Origin: Butyribacter intestini
Lineage (GTDB): Bacteria; Bacillota; Clostridia; Lachnospirales; Lachnospiraceae
DNA length: 64,000 nt
Reading direction: 5' to 3'
NCBI GenBank assembly: GCA_001414325.1
Contig: LLKB01000001.1
Span: 1,408,127-1,472,126, forward strand
Shown here: positions 25,468-35,108 of the stretch, piece after piece
How the letters are laid out: every line of letters begins with the position of its first letter
Numbering within the stretch: position 1 is the stretch's first letter
Translations under genes and position numbers: made by a program
Notes under the pieces: generated by a model
The model's input: the letters and a program-made list of their open reading frames with translations, nothing else
Told to the model about the DNA's origin: nothing
The model's database searches: none

Positions 25468-26457
25468 TCACTCTCTTATATCATTCTGAAACCTCGACAA
25501 ATGCTCATACGGAAGAATCTGTCGTCCACGGTAAAGACCACAGCCGTCATTGATAAGACTGTTGTTTACCGCCGAAAACATATTTACATCAAGTTCTGAG
25601 AGTTCAAGTTTCTGAAGTTTCATGCCACGCTCGTATGCCTCATCAAAAAAGACGCACTCACCCTCTGGTATCATGTCTCTTCTCGCTCTGTCATGCTCCT
25701 GCTTTTTCTCATAACCAAGGTGATTTGCAGGACCTATCTCCGCATTGTCGTCCATAGTCTTTGTCCTAAGCTGAACTTCCATAAAACATCTTGCGATATT
25801 GTCATAAAATGTTATGTGAAGTGACTGATACTCACTACTCTCACCATTTGATATATAATCCCTGTAGTAAGGGCGGACCTTATCATCAAGAAGTTCTGAC
25901 GAACTCTCCGATACACCTCTTGCAGGCTCGGCAGAAAAACCTCTTTCCTCCAAAAATCCGAGAAGTTCATTTGCTATCTCATAAAGGATTTTAATCTCCT
26001 GCTCATCCCTGTCCTGCCCCTCTTTCAGATGACACTTCGGCAATGAAATAACTATCCTGTATGCTATTATATCCCTAAAACAGCTAAGTTTATTTTTTAA
26101 ATCCGAAACAGGCGGAAACTTTTTATTTTCCATATAATAATCATAAATATACTCAACGATATACCCGTTAAATTTCTCCTCGGCACGAATAAGTGACTTG
26201 ATACGGCCTTTAAATGTAAATGCAAGATACGGGTATTTCTTTGCCATATACATATAAAAATCCCTTATCTTTTGTGACTGTACCGTCAAAAATTCATTGT
26301 GTTCAAGAAGTTCTAAAATCTGTATGAGGAAATTGCAATGCATCATATCCACTTCATTTCGGCTCGTCTTTGCCTCTTTTCTCAAATCTTCAATATATTT
26401 CTGTATTATCCTGAAAACCGTATCCCCTGAATACAGATAATCGTTTAGTGTAATCAT
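25468..26457 (-). CDS. RelA/SpoT-domain nucleotidyltransferase (putative alarmone synthetase)
   Basis: 329 residues. The synthetase-like core is visible: FTFKGRIKSLIRAEEKF, FRDIIAYRIVI, EYQSLHITFYDN, and MEVQLRTKTMDDNAEIGPA..HLGYEKK. There is no HD hydrolase domain or TGS/ACT region, so it is a small-synthetase-type protein with an extra N-terminal helical region (about 1-75). It is encoded 34 nt after cfa on the same strand. Whether it makes (p)ppGpp or another modified nucleotide cannot be told from sequence. Confidence 0.85.
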   Translation of the reverse strand: MITLNDYLYSGDTVFRIIQKYIEDLRKEAKTSRNEVDMMHCNFLIQILELLEHNEFLTVQSQKIRDFYMYMAKKYPYLAFTFKGRIKSLIRAEEKFNGYIVEYIYDYYMENKKFPPVSDLKNKLSCFRDIIAYRIVISLPKCHLKEGQDRDEQEIKILYEIANELLGFLEERGFSAEPARGVSESSSELLDDKVRPYYRDYISNGESSEYQSLHITFYDNIARCFMEVQLRTKTMDDNAEIGPANHLGYEKKQEHDRARRDMIPEGECVFFDEAYERGMKLQKLELSELDVNMFSAVNNSLINDGCGLYRGRQILPYEHLSRFQNDIRE

Positions 26458-26491
26458 TTTCTCCTGCTTTCCGCCCGTAATTAAAAGTATA

Positions 26492-27658
26492 TCAATACCA
26501 TCTTGTCATTGGCAATTCGTTATTTACATCATTCGTAAATACTATCTGATGCAAGTCTATTATACCATTCATAAAGGTAGCAGCACAAGCACAAAGATAC
26601 AGTTCCCACATTCTTGCAAATTTCTCATCAAACATTTCTACTACTTCCACTCTGTGCTGCTGGAAATTTTCATTCCAGCAAAGAAGTGTTTTATTGTAGT
26701 GTCGCCTGAGACTTTCTACATCCACCGTATAGAATCTAAGTTCTCCTGCAATCTGCATTATCTCTCTGAGACTTGGTATAACCCCGCCTGGGAATATATA
26801 TTTCTTGACCCACGCATCACCGGGATATTCTTTCAATGCACTTATAAAGTGAAGCACAAACACTCCGCCCTGCTTTAAGACACTCTTGACGCATTGCATA
26901 AATTCCTCATAATTTCCCCTGCCGACATGCTCTATCATGCCGACACTCACAACTCTGTCAAACTCCATATGCTGTTTCGGCAGATCCCTGTAATCAAGAA
27001 GTTTTACTTCAAGCCTGTCCGAAAGATTTTCCTCTTTGATACGCTGTTCAAATTTTGCTTTCTGCTCCTTGCTCAATGTAATCCCGACACCTTTTATATT
27101 GTATTTCTTTGCAGCTTCGATAAGCAAAAATCCCCAGCCACAGCCAATATCACACAATGTCATGCCATCAGAGAGATTAAGTTTTTCCAATATACGGTCA
27201 ACTTTATTGCACTGAGCCTGATACAATGTGTCATTCTCATTTTTAAAATACCCACATGAATAGCTCATCGTCTCATCAAGCCACATCTTATAAAAATCAT
27301 TACCTATATCATAATGTGATGAAACTTCTTTTTTCTGATTTGCCTTTGATTTTGATGTAAATATAATGTTTTTAAGTTTTTTCGTATCTGTCGAAAATTT
27401 ACCCATCTGTCCTAAAAACATATTGAGAGCCGTATATAAATCGCCTTCTATCTCAATATCACCATTCATGTATGCCTCTCCTAATGTAATAGATGTGCTG
27501 GTGAGCATATCCATCATTTTCGGTATTTTATTTATCTTTACGGTAAACGCAGGCTCCCCGTCTCCTATCAGATGCTCTCCGTCCTCTAAAATAATCCTGA
27601 AAGGGTTTTCATCAAACTTCTCCATAAATTTAATAAATTCATTTTCTACAAGCTTCAT
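26492..27658 (-). CDS. cfa: cyclopropane-fatty-acyl-phospholipid synthase
   Basis: 388 residues. The N-terminal lipid-binding region is followed by the SAM-dependent methyltransferase core: SHYDIGNDFYKMWLDETMSYSCGYF, LCDIGCGWGFLLIEAA (SAM motif), VSVGMIEHVG and FVLHFIS, all typical of CFA synthases, which add a methylene bridge to unsaturated acyl chains. I start at 27658 because TGGAGG lies 5 nt upstream; the earlier in-frame ATG overlaps the ribosome site. It forms an operon with the RelA/SpoT-like gene. Confidence 0.93.
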   Translation of the reverse strand: MKLVENEFIKFMEKFDENPFRIILEDGEHLIGDGEPAFTVKINKIPKMMDMLTSTSITLGEAYMNGDIEIEGDLYTALNMFLGQMGKFSTDTKKLKNIIFTSKSKANQKKEVSSHYDIGNDFYKMWLDETMSYSCGYFKNENDTLYQAQCNKVDRILEKLNLSDGMTLCDIGCGWGFLLIEAAKKYNIKGVGITLSKEQKAKFEQRIKEENLSDRLEVKLLDYRDLPKQHMEFDRVVSVGMIEHVGRGNYEEFMQCVKSVLKQGGVFVLHFISALKEYPGDAWVKKYIFPGGVIPSLREIMQIAGELRFYTVDVESLRRHYNKTLLCWNENFQQHRVEVVEMFDEKFARMWELYLCACAATFMNGIIDLHQIVFTNDVNNELPMTRWY

Positions 27659-27731
27659 AATATCCTCCATTCCACAGATACTTTTCGTATGCTGTTGATT
27701 ACTTCAAAAAAATATTAGCACCATGAAATTA

Positions 27732-27801
27732 TAGTTTCAAGACTTTTTACTCATATACGATATACATATTCGTTATATAATATATACTTTTTACATATAT
27801 C
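27732..27801. repeat. 70-bp direct repeat upstream of cfa (copy 1)
   Basis: AT-rich sequence starting TAGTTTCAAG and ending ACATATATC. It matches 30222-30292 in the same orientation with three substitutions and one inserted T. It lies 74 bp before the cfa start; the second copy lies 77 bp before the ThrE-like start. Confidence 0.8.
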
Positions 27802-27843
27802 CTATACTCAACTATACTAAATATAAGATATGTTTTATTATGT

Positions 27844-27999
27844 ACTCTCAAAATCTTCTGAACAAAGAATTTTGAGAGGAATTTTAAATATACAATAGCA
27901 TTTTTGCAATGAGTACACGGTGTTGTACAACGAGAAGATAGAAACAGTATATCGGGAATCCAGCCGAAATGATTCATTTTGAGAAGATACCGAGAGTAC
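27844..27999. repeat. 156-bp region bounded by inverted ACTCTC...ATCTTCT ends; hairpin copy 2
   Basis: The left end holds CTCTCAAA / TTTGAGAG around the loop ATCTTCTGAACAAAGAAT. The right end, read in reverse, begins ACTCTCGGTATCTTCT, a half copy in the opposite direction. No coding capacity was seen. Together with the repeat at 27732-27801 it accounts for most of the gap 27659-28024. Confidence 0.65.
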
Positions 28000-28024
28000 T
28001 TTTATTAAAAAGGAGGTTCTTACT

Positions 28025-28849
28025 ATGTCAGAAAATATAAACAAAATTAAAAGAATACCAAAAGAAGAAGCCGTCGAGCAGATTTTTAAAAAGATATTAT
28101 CTTCATCTGTTGCCTGCGAAAAACTAAGTGATACATTTTATGACCATATATCTATGGACAATCTCACGATTGATGAAAACTCAAAGCGTTTTGCAGATAT
28201 ACTTTTTTCCTCATATAAAACTGGTGACATAAGCGGTCTTTTGCTTGAATTATGCCAGAGAAGTATGCTCGACCTGCTCCGTGAGTCATATCTTATTCCA
28301 AAGAGATTTCATGGAAAAGCCGGAAAAAATCCGTCACTGCTCACTGATACCTGTGGCAATCTTTTAGATAACAAAAAATCTGCTATCTCACACCATGATT
28401 ATGCAAAATTTCAGGAAATACTCAAGCAGCACACACTTGCACCACGCTCAAAACTTTTTCTTGCAGACGGTTATGATATTGAACGCTCTTATACAGATGA
28501 TTTAGAAATTGAAGAAAAACTTGCCAACGGACGACGCGGCATCCTTATACTATACGCACTTCCCGATACTGCGGCATTAGGTCTTAAAGAAGCTGAGGCC
28601 TATGCAATCATATGGGACAGCTTTCAGAAAATCCAACAATGTGCTCCAACTGCAATGGTTTATTACGGACAGGAAACCGGTCTTAAAAATGAGCAAAAAT
28701 ATGATGAACTGGGTGTCTTACTCCCAATTCATCAATTTAAAAACCATATGCTCCATCACTTAGAATGTATTGACGGCATCGTCCTTTCCTGCCGTGAAAA
28801 TATGTTTAAAAATTCATCAGGTACAATACCTGAAAGTTTTATCAGTTAA
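28025..28849 (+). CDS. protein of unrecognised family
   Basis: 274 residues, soluble, no signal peptide or membrane segment. I do not recognise it. AAGGAGG lies 7 nt before the ATG and codon use resembles the neighbours, so it is very likely real. The N-terminus is helical and charged (KIKRIPKEEAVEQIFKKIL); the middle has SYLIPKRFHGKAGKNPSLLTD and a basic NGRRGILILYALPD segment. It is divergent from cfa, behind the hairpin-bearing region, and its last 33 bp overlap the 3' end of the convergent ThrE-like gene. Confidence 0.8.
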   Translation: MSENINKIKRIPKEEAVEQIFKKILSSSVACEKLSDTFYDHISMDNLTIDENSKRFADILFSSYKTGDISGLLLELCQRSMLDLLRESYLIPKRFHGKAGKNPSLLTDTCGNLLDNKKSAISHHDYAKFQEILKQHTLAPRSKLFLADGYDIERSYTDDLEIEEKLANGRRGILILYALPDTAALGLKEAEAYAIIWDSFQKIQQCAPTAMVYYGQETGLKNEQKYDELGVLLPIHQFKNHMLHHLECIDGIVLSCRENMFKNSSGTIPESFIS

Positions 28850-30145
28850 TATTCTTGCAAATATAAGTCCGAGCGGCAATGCGAGTATTATAAGCATTGC
28901 TGCCGCAAACCATGATGCAGATGTTACAAGCGACATTATACCCAGATTATAAACGGCACGGTACAGATAAAGTCCCGGTACCATTATAACTATTGATGGT
29001 ACAGTCAGTGATATTCTCGGATATCCAACTCTATTTTTTAAAGCAGATGCCAAAATTCCGGCACAAAATGCTCCTATAAATGCGGCGGCGGCCGGAGGCA
29101 TACCTGCCATATCTACAAGTTCAAGGCGGAGTGTATTGGAAACTGCTCCAATAACTGCCGCTGATGCAGCAAGTACAATAGGACTGTTAAACATTATTGA
29201 AAATCCGAAAACTCCGCAAAAACTCATTAGTAATCGCAATAATATATGTAGTCCGACAGAGATTTTAATAACCGGAAAATCAACAGGCTTTAGATTAAGT
29301 GCAAGTGCCATTATCCATGCTGTTATCGTGGCAACTACAATTATGACAAGTGCATATACCAGTCTCTCTATGCCTGACCTCATATCAAGCTTTGCAAGAT
29401 CTATGCCACTTGTTATAAACGGAAATCCCGGAATTATAAAAAGCATTGAACATATATATCCCGCCTGATGCTGAAGCGATACATTAAAAATCTGTTCTGC
29501 TGCCCTTAGAAGCCCTGTATAAACAAGACAGGCCCCCGCCACCGATGAAACAATGCACAGAAACAAAGTAAAATGGTGTTTTGCAAGTTTGCACCTGATA
29601 AAGTTACCAACACCTGCCCCTACAAATGCAAGAAACATTTCAACTATACCGCCACCGAGCAGAAATGTAAATGCACTGCACGCAAGTGCCGCAGCAAATC
29701 CAAGTGCTATAGGCGAATAAAGTCCATGAAGCTGCTCTATCTCATCAAGATGTGCATGAAGTTCTTCACCGGACATATCAGTCCCGTTTCTCTCAAAATC
29801 ACTGATAAAATGTTCCAGTCTGTTAAGCTTTGAAGTATTTACTCCCGTATTGGTGAGACATAACGACTGTGAAAAACAGTCTTTGCCATCAAAACAAGTG
29901 TAGTCTATGGACATAAGTCCAATGTTCACAGTGCAGGTCACTCCAAGCTGCTTAGCTATCGTATTCATAGAACTTCTGACACGCCACGCACCTGTTCCGC
30001 ATGAAAGCAACATAAGTCCTGTTCTACCTATTATCGATGCCTTTTCAGTAAGACTTGCCTCTACAATAGGCATCTTCCCCTCACTACATGCATAATCATG
30101 CCAATAAATCTCCATGTGGTTTGATGGAATAAAATTATCTGACAT
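28817..30145 (-). CDS. threonine/serine exporter family protein (ThrE-like)
   Basis: 442 residues. A cytosolic N-terminal part (LMLLSCGTGAWRVRSSMNTI, VTCTVNIGLMSID) is followed by about ten hydrophobic helices, including PGFPFITSGIDLAKLD, the DUF1212/ThrE signature, and VPSIVIMVPGLYLYR, the ThrE_2 part. In other species the two parts are often separate subunits; here they are fused. Likely exports a small amino acid or dicarboxylate. AAGGAAG precedes the ATG. Confidence 0.87.
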   Translation of the reverse strand: MSDNFIPSNHMEIYWHDYACSEGKMPIVEASLTEKASIIGRTGLMLLSCGTGAWRVRSSMNTIAKQLGVTCTVNIGLMSIDYTCFDGKDCFSQSLCLTNTGVNTSKLNRLEHFISDFERNGTDMSGEELHAHLDEIEQLHGLYSPIALGFAAALACSAFTFLLGGGIVEMFLAFVGAGVGNFIRCKLAKHHFTLFLCIVSSVAGACLVYTGLLRAAEQIFNVSLQHQAGYICSMLFIIPGFPFITSGIDLAKLDMRSGIERLVYALVIIVVATITAWIMALALNLKPVDFPVIKISVGLHILLRLLMSFCGVFGFSIMFNSPIVLAASAAVIGAVSNTLRLELVDMAGMPPAAAAFIGAFCAGILASALKNRVGYPRISLTVPSIVIMVPGLYLYRAVYNLGIMSLVTSASWFAAAMLIILALPLGLIFARILTDKTFRYCT

Positions 30146-30221
30146 AAAATCACTTCCTTAATCTTATTGTTACTCTATCAAACTGTTCTCTCAAAAAAAG
30201 CATTTTATCACTACATTTTTT

Positions 30222-30292
30222 TAGTTTCAAGTCTTTTTTACTCATATACAATATACATATTCGTTATATAATATATACTTTTAACATATATC
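30222..30292. repeat. direct repeat upstream of the ThrE-like gene (copy 2)
   Basis: The 71-bp counterpart of 27732-27801, 77 bp before the gene start and in the same orientation relative to its gene. Confidence 0.8.
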
Positions 30293-30367
30293 ACCGCTTT
30301 ATTGTTTTCAAAATTTATATGAAATAATCATAGAAGTTTTAATGTTTTATAATGAAGTTTTGTATTT

Positions 30368-31204
30368 TTAATGTTTATCCGCAAGACTTATATACATAAC
30401 TTTATGCACACCATCAGGTGCATTTTCGGATTCTACCTTAAATCCACCGATTTTTTTCATCATCTGCGTCATGTTGCTGCATTTATAATTTCTTGTATCA
30501 AATCCTGAAAATCTCTTTTTCAGGACATTTCCAAGCGTCGCAAGGTTTACTCTCTCGCTGTCAAGTGACTCGATATACAAAGCTATGTATGAAGAAATCT
30601 CAGGAAGTCCGGGAATACTTATCTCAACTTCCTCAATTTCTTCATCCTCGTCATCGTCAAGAATCTCATCCTCGTAAAATCCTCTTTCTGTCTCTTCCTT
30701 ATCAGGCTTTTTTTGACCTGAATTTATCGAAGTATCTGCATCCGTTTCATCAGATTTTAAATTGTCTTCCTCCGTCTGATAGATAAGATTTAATATCTTA
30801 AATTCATCGCAGGCTTTAGCGAGAGCTTCCTTGGTCTTAGACTCGCCCATTCCAATAACTACCTTTCCGGACTCTTTAAGCCTGTAAACAAGTTTTGTAA
30901 AATCACTGTCACTTGATGCAATACAAAATACATCTATCCCCTCTGAGTGAAGAAGATCCATGGCATCTATCGTAAGTGCCTGGTCTGCTATACTTTTTCC
31001 GCTCGCATACGAAATCTGTAATACCGGCATAATACCCTGTCTTGGCATGACCGGATACCATTTTTTAGTGTTTGGAGAATTTACCGAACCATACAGACGA
31101 AATACTTTTATATTTCCATACTGTAATGCCTCCTGCTTGATATTCTCGGCATATTTAGCCGATATATTATCTCCATCAATCAATACTGCAACCTGTTTTT
31201 CCAT
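30368..31204 (-). CDS. NYN-domain (LabA-like) protein with C-terminal OST-HTH/LOTUS domain
   Basis: 278 residues. The N-terminal NYN domain has the PIN-like acidic residues in VLIDGDNIS, ADQALTIDAMDLL and CIASSDSDFTKLV, suggesting a metal-dependent RNase. An acidic linker (about 165-195, DEILDDDEDEEIEEVE) leads to a LOTUS domain (LGNVLKKRFSGFDTRNYKCSN region) thought to bind RNA. A role in RNA turnover is inferred. GAGG precedes the ATG; the gene stands alone. Confidence 0.9.
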   Translation of the reverse strand: MEKQVAVLIDGDNISAKYAENIKQEALQYGNIKVFRLYGSVNSPNTKKWYPVMPRQGIMPVLQISYASGKSIADQALTIDAMDLLHSEGIDVFCIASSDSDFTKLVYRLKESGKVVIGMGESKTKEALAKACDEFKILNLIYQTEEDNLKSDETDADTSINSGQKKPDKEETERGFYEDEILDDDEDEEIEEVEISIPGLPEISSYIALYIESLDSERVNLATLGNVLKKRFSGFDTRNYKCSNMTQMMKKIGGFKVESENAPDGVHKVMYISLADKH

Positions 31205-31395
31205 TATTCCTCAATCCCCTTTTCAATTCTTCATATGGACAAATTGTTTTATATTCTCCCATTATTGCCAATTTTATATTTATATCAATCAAAAATGTTA
31301 ATCTAAAATTTTATCAGGTATTTTCTCCGTTCCTTTCAGATACCGCCTATTACTTTAGCCTTATTTTCAATTTCCGGTCGATATTACGCTGTTTC

Positions 31396-31977
31396 TTACT
31401 GCTCACGAAATACCACCGAACCGTCTGATGCATCCATGCTCTCGACAATAGCAAGTGATTCAAGCTGAAAACCGAGATTTCTGATAATCTTTCCGCCCTG
31501 CTGGAAACCTTTTTCGATAGCAATACCTATTCCTTCAACCGTTCCGCCTGCCTGCGATACTATCGATATAAGCCCCTGTAATGCACAGCCGTTTGCAAGG
31601 AAATCATCTATTATAAGTATATGATCCTCAGGATTTAAAAACTTCTTAGAAACAAGTACCTGGTTTTTACATTTATGTGTAAATGACTCTACCTCAGCAT
31701 TGTAAACTTCACCGTCAATATTTACACTCTTTGACTTTTTCGCAAAAACAACCGGCACATCAAAGCACTCAGCCACTATACAGGCAATTCCTATACCTGA
31801 TGCCTCAACAGTAAGTATCTTATTGATAGGCTTATCTGCAAAACGCTTTTTAAATTCCTCACCCATCTGTCGGAAAAGTTTCACATCCATCTGATGATTT
31901 AAGAAACTGTCAACTTTTAAAATATTTCCTTTCTTTACAACGCCTTCTTTTACTATTTTTTCCTCAAGAAAATTCAT
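31396..31977 (-). CDS. xpt: xanthine phosphoribosyltransferase
   Basis: 193 residues, the full Xpt length. The PRPP-binding motif is in HILIIDDFLANGCALQGL, with the preceding ILTVEASGIGIA loop typical of xanthine PRTases. It salvages xanthine to XMP. Only 60 bp separate it from the upstream L,D-transpeptidase gene, and no purine riboswitch fits there. Confidence 0.95.
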   Translation of the reverse strand: MNFLEEKIVKEGVVKKGNILKVDSFLNHQMDVKLFRQMGEEFKKRFADKPINKILTVEASGIGIACIVAECFDVPVVFAKKSKSVNIDGEVYNAEVESFTHKCKNQVLVSKKFLNPEDHILIIDDFLANGCALQGLISIVSQAGGTVEGIGIAIEKGFQQGGKIIRNLGFQLESLAIVESMDASDGSVVFREQ

Positions 31978-32037
31978 AATCTTTAATTCCTTTCTGTCGT
32001 ATAGTCTTTTTATTTCTGAACTGTTACATAAAAAATC

Positions 32038-33399
32038 TTACGAAATCGCTCCACCTGAGACAACATCACTCTTTTTATTGATATAAACAGTATATTTTGC
32101 TGTATTTCCTGCCTTGTCACTGACTGCATACACAGCCTTATATCTTCCGGCAGTTTCCGTCTCACTTAAACTTATCTTAACATCAGACACCTTAAGTTTT
32201 GTATAATTATCGCTGACCTTTTTAATAATGGCACGACAATAATTTTGATTTACTACTGTATCTGCTGAAGCCTCATATTCCGCATTGTTCTTTATTCCGC
32301 TGATGACCGGTGCTTTGTTGTCTATATAAACTTTAACAGATTTCTTTGCCTCATAACTTTCTCTCTGTGCAATATATGTAAGTTTATATGTATTTTTCTT
32401 AAGCTTCTGGTATTTAACCCTGACATATTTTGCCGCAAGTTTCCTGCCTGACTGTCTAATCGTAGCATTTTTAACGGCAAATCCCTTTGTCATCTTACTC
32501 TTTGATGTAACATAAAGAGTCTTTGTATCTGTAATCTTTGGTGTACTTCTTTCTGCTGTTACTTTTATATTTACTGTTTTTCTTGCAGTCTTTTTTGCTT
32601 CATCTGTAAATGTGTATGTTACCTTATATGTTCCTGGTCTTTTAGTATCAACCCTGCCCACTTTTTCACCATCATATGACACTGAAACTTTTAATTTTGA
32701 TGAAGCTGTACTGCCTGATGTAGTAACTGCTTTGACTCCGCTTTTTGCCTTATAAGCTGAACCAAATTTTACTGTCTTACTTGATGCACCCTTGATAGAC
32801 GGCTTTTTGCTGTTCCAGGGATTTCCTTTGCTCCATACATCAGACGGATCCCAGTTTGTATGCCCGCTTATCTTAAGAGCCTTTGGCTTGCCTAGCGGTC
32901 CGGGATTTGAAGAATTATAAATGATAACCTTACTGCCTGAAGGTACATTGTCATAAATCCACTTTGCATCTGCAACCATAAGTCTTACACAACCATGAGA
33001 TGCCGTCGTACCGAGTTTATTATACTCTTTTGCCGACATAGATGACGGATCACCATTTCTGTAATACCATACTGAATGGAACAATATACCACCGTGTATT
33101 CTGCTGCAATACTGACCATAGCTTGGTCCCATAAGCGTGTGCCATCTCATTTTTTCTCCAAGTGGAAATGTTCCTATAGGCGTTGCAGAACCTGCCGAAC
33201 ATATCATTGCTTTAACCGGCTTAAGTTTACCAGAAGACTTTTTCTCATATATTGTCACACAGTTCATACTTTTATTAATCTTGACAACATATTTTTTTGA
33301 AGCCGCTTCCGCATTAACATTTTCTGAAAAGGAAACTCCTAAATTAAGAGCTAAAATACACGCAAGTAAAAAACTAATCACTCTCTTTTGTTTCTTCAT
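32038..33399 (-). CDS. secreted L,D-transpeptidase (YkuD) with C-terminal Ig-like repeats
   Basis: 453 residues. Signal peptide (RVISFLLACILALNLGVSF), YkuD catalytic domain (about 37-165) with HGGILFHS and SHGCVRLMVADA holding the catalytic His and Cys, then three beta-sandwich-like repeats rich in Lys and Thr. YkuD enzymes form 3-3 peptidoglycan crosslinks or anchor proteins to the wall. GAGG lies 8 nt before the ATG. Confidence 0.92.
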   Translation of the reverse strand: MKKQKRVISFLLACILALNLGVSFSENVNAEAASKKYVVKINKSMNCVTIYEKKSSGKLKPVKAMICSAGSATPIGTFPLGEKMRWHTLMGPSYGQYCSRIHGGILFHSVWYYRNGDPSSMSAKEYNKLGTTASHGCVRLMVADAKWIYDNVPSGSKVIIYNSSNPGPLGKPKALKISGHTNWDPSDVWSKGNPWNSKKPSIKGASSKTVKFGSAYKAKSGVKAVTTSGSTASSKLKVSVSYDGEKVGRVDTKRPGTYKVTYTFTDEAKKTARKTVNIKVTAERSTPKITDTKTLYVTSKSKMTKGFAVKNATIRQSGRKLAAKYVRVKYQKLKKNTYKLTYIAQRESYEAKKSVKVYIDNKAPVISGIKNNAEYEASADTVVNQNYCRAIIKKVSDNYTKLKVSDVKISLSETETAGRYKAVYAVSDKAGNTAKYTVYINKKSDVVSGGAIS

Positions 33400-33674
33400 T
33401 AATCAATCCTCATTTCTTTCATAAATTATTCTTATCAAAAGCGGATAATTACAATCCGCCGGATATTTACAATCCACTCTGCCACTTACTAATAACACTA
33501 TTGTGTTTTAAATGCTTATTCATTATATCAAAATAATTATACAGTTACCACTTAAATTTATATTTTTTTTATCATACTCAAAAATTCTACTTCCATTTTC
33601 GGATAAACCGTGCTAGAATGTTAAATCGCAGCCAAAAACAATAAAATAATAAATGTGTGCAGAAACGAGGTAAA

Positions 33675-35024
33675 ATGAGTAAATTAAAATTTGGTGGGTC
33701 TAAGGACCTTACGACCGGAAACCCAATGAAACTTATACTTAATTTTGGTGTTCCGCTTCTTTTCGGAATGTTATTCCAGCAGTTTTATAATATGGTAGAC
33801 TCTGTCATTGTCGGAAAACAGCTCGGTGTCAATGCCCTCGCTGCTGTCGGCTCGACAGGTTCCATAAACTTTATGGTACTTGGCTTTTGTATCGGTATAT
33901 GCAACGGCTTTGCCATCCCTATTGCACAGGCATTTGGTGCCAAAGATACAAACCGTCTGAAAAGTTATATTGCAAATTGTGCATGGTGTTCAATTTTATT
34001 TGCAATAGTTCTTACTATTATAATAGGTATATTTACAAAAGACATACTTACCGTTATGAGAACCCCGGCAGACATTTTTGACGATGCCTACATATATATT
34101 TTCATAATATTTATGGGAATACCGGCAACAATACTCTACAACATGGTATCCGGTGTTCTCCGCTCCCTCGGCGACAGCTTTACACCGGTAGTATTTCTGA
34201 TATTTTCTTCTATATTAAATATCATACTCGACCTTATCCTTGTAAAAAGAATGGGTGTGAGCGGTGCAGCCGTTGCGACAGTCACGGCACAGGCAGTTTC
34301 AGGCATAATCTGTCTTATTTACACCGTGAAAAAATACAGATATCTTAACTTTAACAAAGACGACTGGAAAATATCAACAAAACAAATGCTCCAGCTTTGC
34401 AAAATGGGAATACCTATGGGACTTCAATATTCCATCACGGCGATAGGAAGTGTCATATTGCAGACTGCCGTAAATAATATGGGGTCAACAATAGTTGCAG
34501 CAGTAACGGCAGGCAGCAGGGTAAGTATGTTCGTTTGCTGCCCTTTTGATGCAATGGGCTCAACTATGGCTACTTACGGCGGTCAGAATAAAGGTGCGGC
34601 AAAGTATGACCGTATCGACGAGGGACTTAAAGCCTGCATAAAGCTTGGTGTTATCTATTCGCTTGCAATACTTGTACTTATGATATTCTTTGGCAAATAT
34701 CTCGCACTTCTTTTCGTGAGCAGTAAAGAAACCGAACTTATAAACAAGATTTCAATGTTTATGATAGGAAATGCCTTATTCTATATACCACTTGCACTTG
34801 TAAATATAGTGCGTTTCATGATACAGGGTATCGGTTATCCGGGATTTGCGATACTTGCCGGCGTATGCGAAATGATAGCACGCTCAATAGCCGGCTTCGT
34901 GCTAGTTCCAATATTCGGATATACTTTTGTCGTACTCGCAAGTCCGCTCGCATGGGTGTGTGCGGATATGTTTTTAATCCCCGCATACAGACATGTAATG
35001 AAAAAGAGCCGTGTAATGGCTTAA
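33675..35024 (+). CDS. MATE-family efflux transporter (second copy)
   Basis: 449 residues, about 12 helices, close to the protein at 22684-24039 over its whole length (shared QQFYNMVDS/IVGKQLG region, SGVLRSLGDS, MGLQYSITAIGS). ACGAGG lies 4 nt before the ATG at 33675; a GTG at 33657 is an unlikely alternative. Substrate unknown. Confidence 0.93.
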   Translation: MSKLKFGGSKDLTTGNPMKLILNFGVPLLFGMLFQQFYNMVDSVIVGKQLGVNALAAVGSTGSINFMVLGFCIGICNGFAIPIAQAFGAKDTNRLKSYIANCAWCSILFAIVLTIIIGIFTKDILTVMRTPADIFDDAYIYIFIIFMGIPATILYNMVSGVLRSLGDSFTPVVFLIFSSILNIILDLILVKRMGVSGAAVATVTAQAVSGIICLIYTVKKYRYLNFNKDDWKISTKQMLQLCKMGIPMGLQYSITAIGSVILQTAVNNMGSTIVAAVTAGSRVSMFVCCPFDAMGSTMATYGGQNKGAAKYDRIDEGLKACIKLGVIYSLAILVLMIFFGKYLALLFVSSKETELINKISMFMIGNALFYIPLALVNIVRFMIQGIGYPGFAILAGVCEMIARSIAGFVLVPIFGYTFVVLASPLAWVCADMFLIPAYRHVMKKSRVMA

Positions 35025-35108
35025 TTTTATTTTCTGGTTTTTCATTGAAAAAAAAGCAAAGCTGCAGCTTAATTTTAACTTTTTATTAAAAACGAGCTGC
35101 AGCTTAAC

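Noticed and set aside
31978..32037. Purine riboswitch upstream of xpt
   Set aside because: Only 60 bp separate xpt from the preceding gene and no three-way junction with the conserved loops is present.
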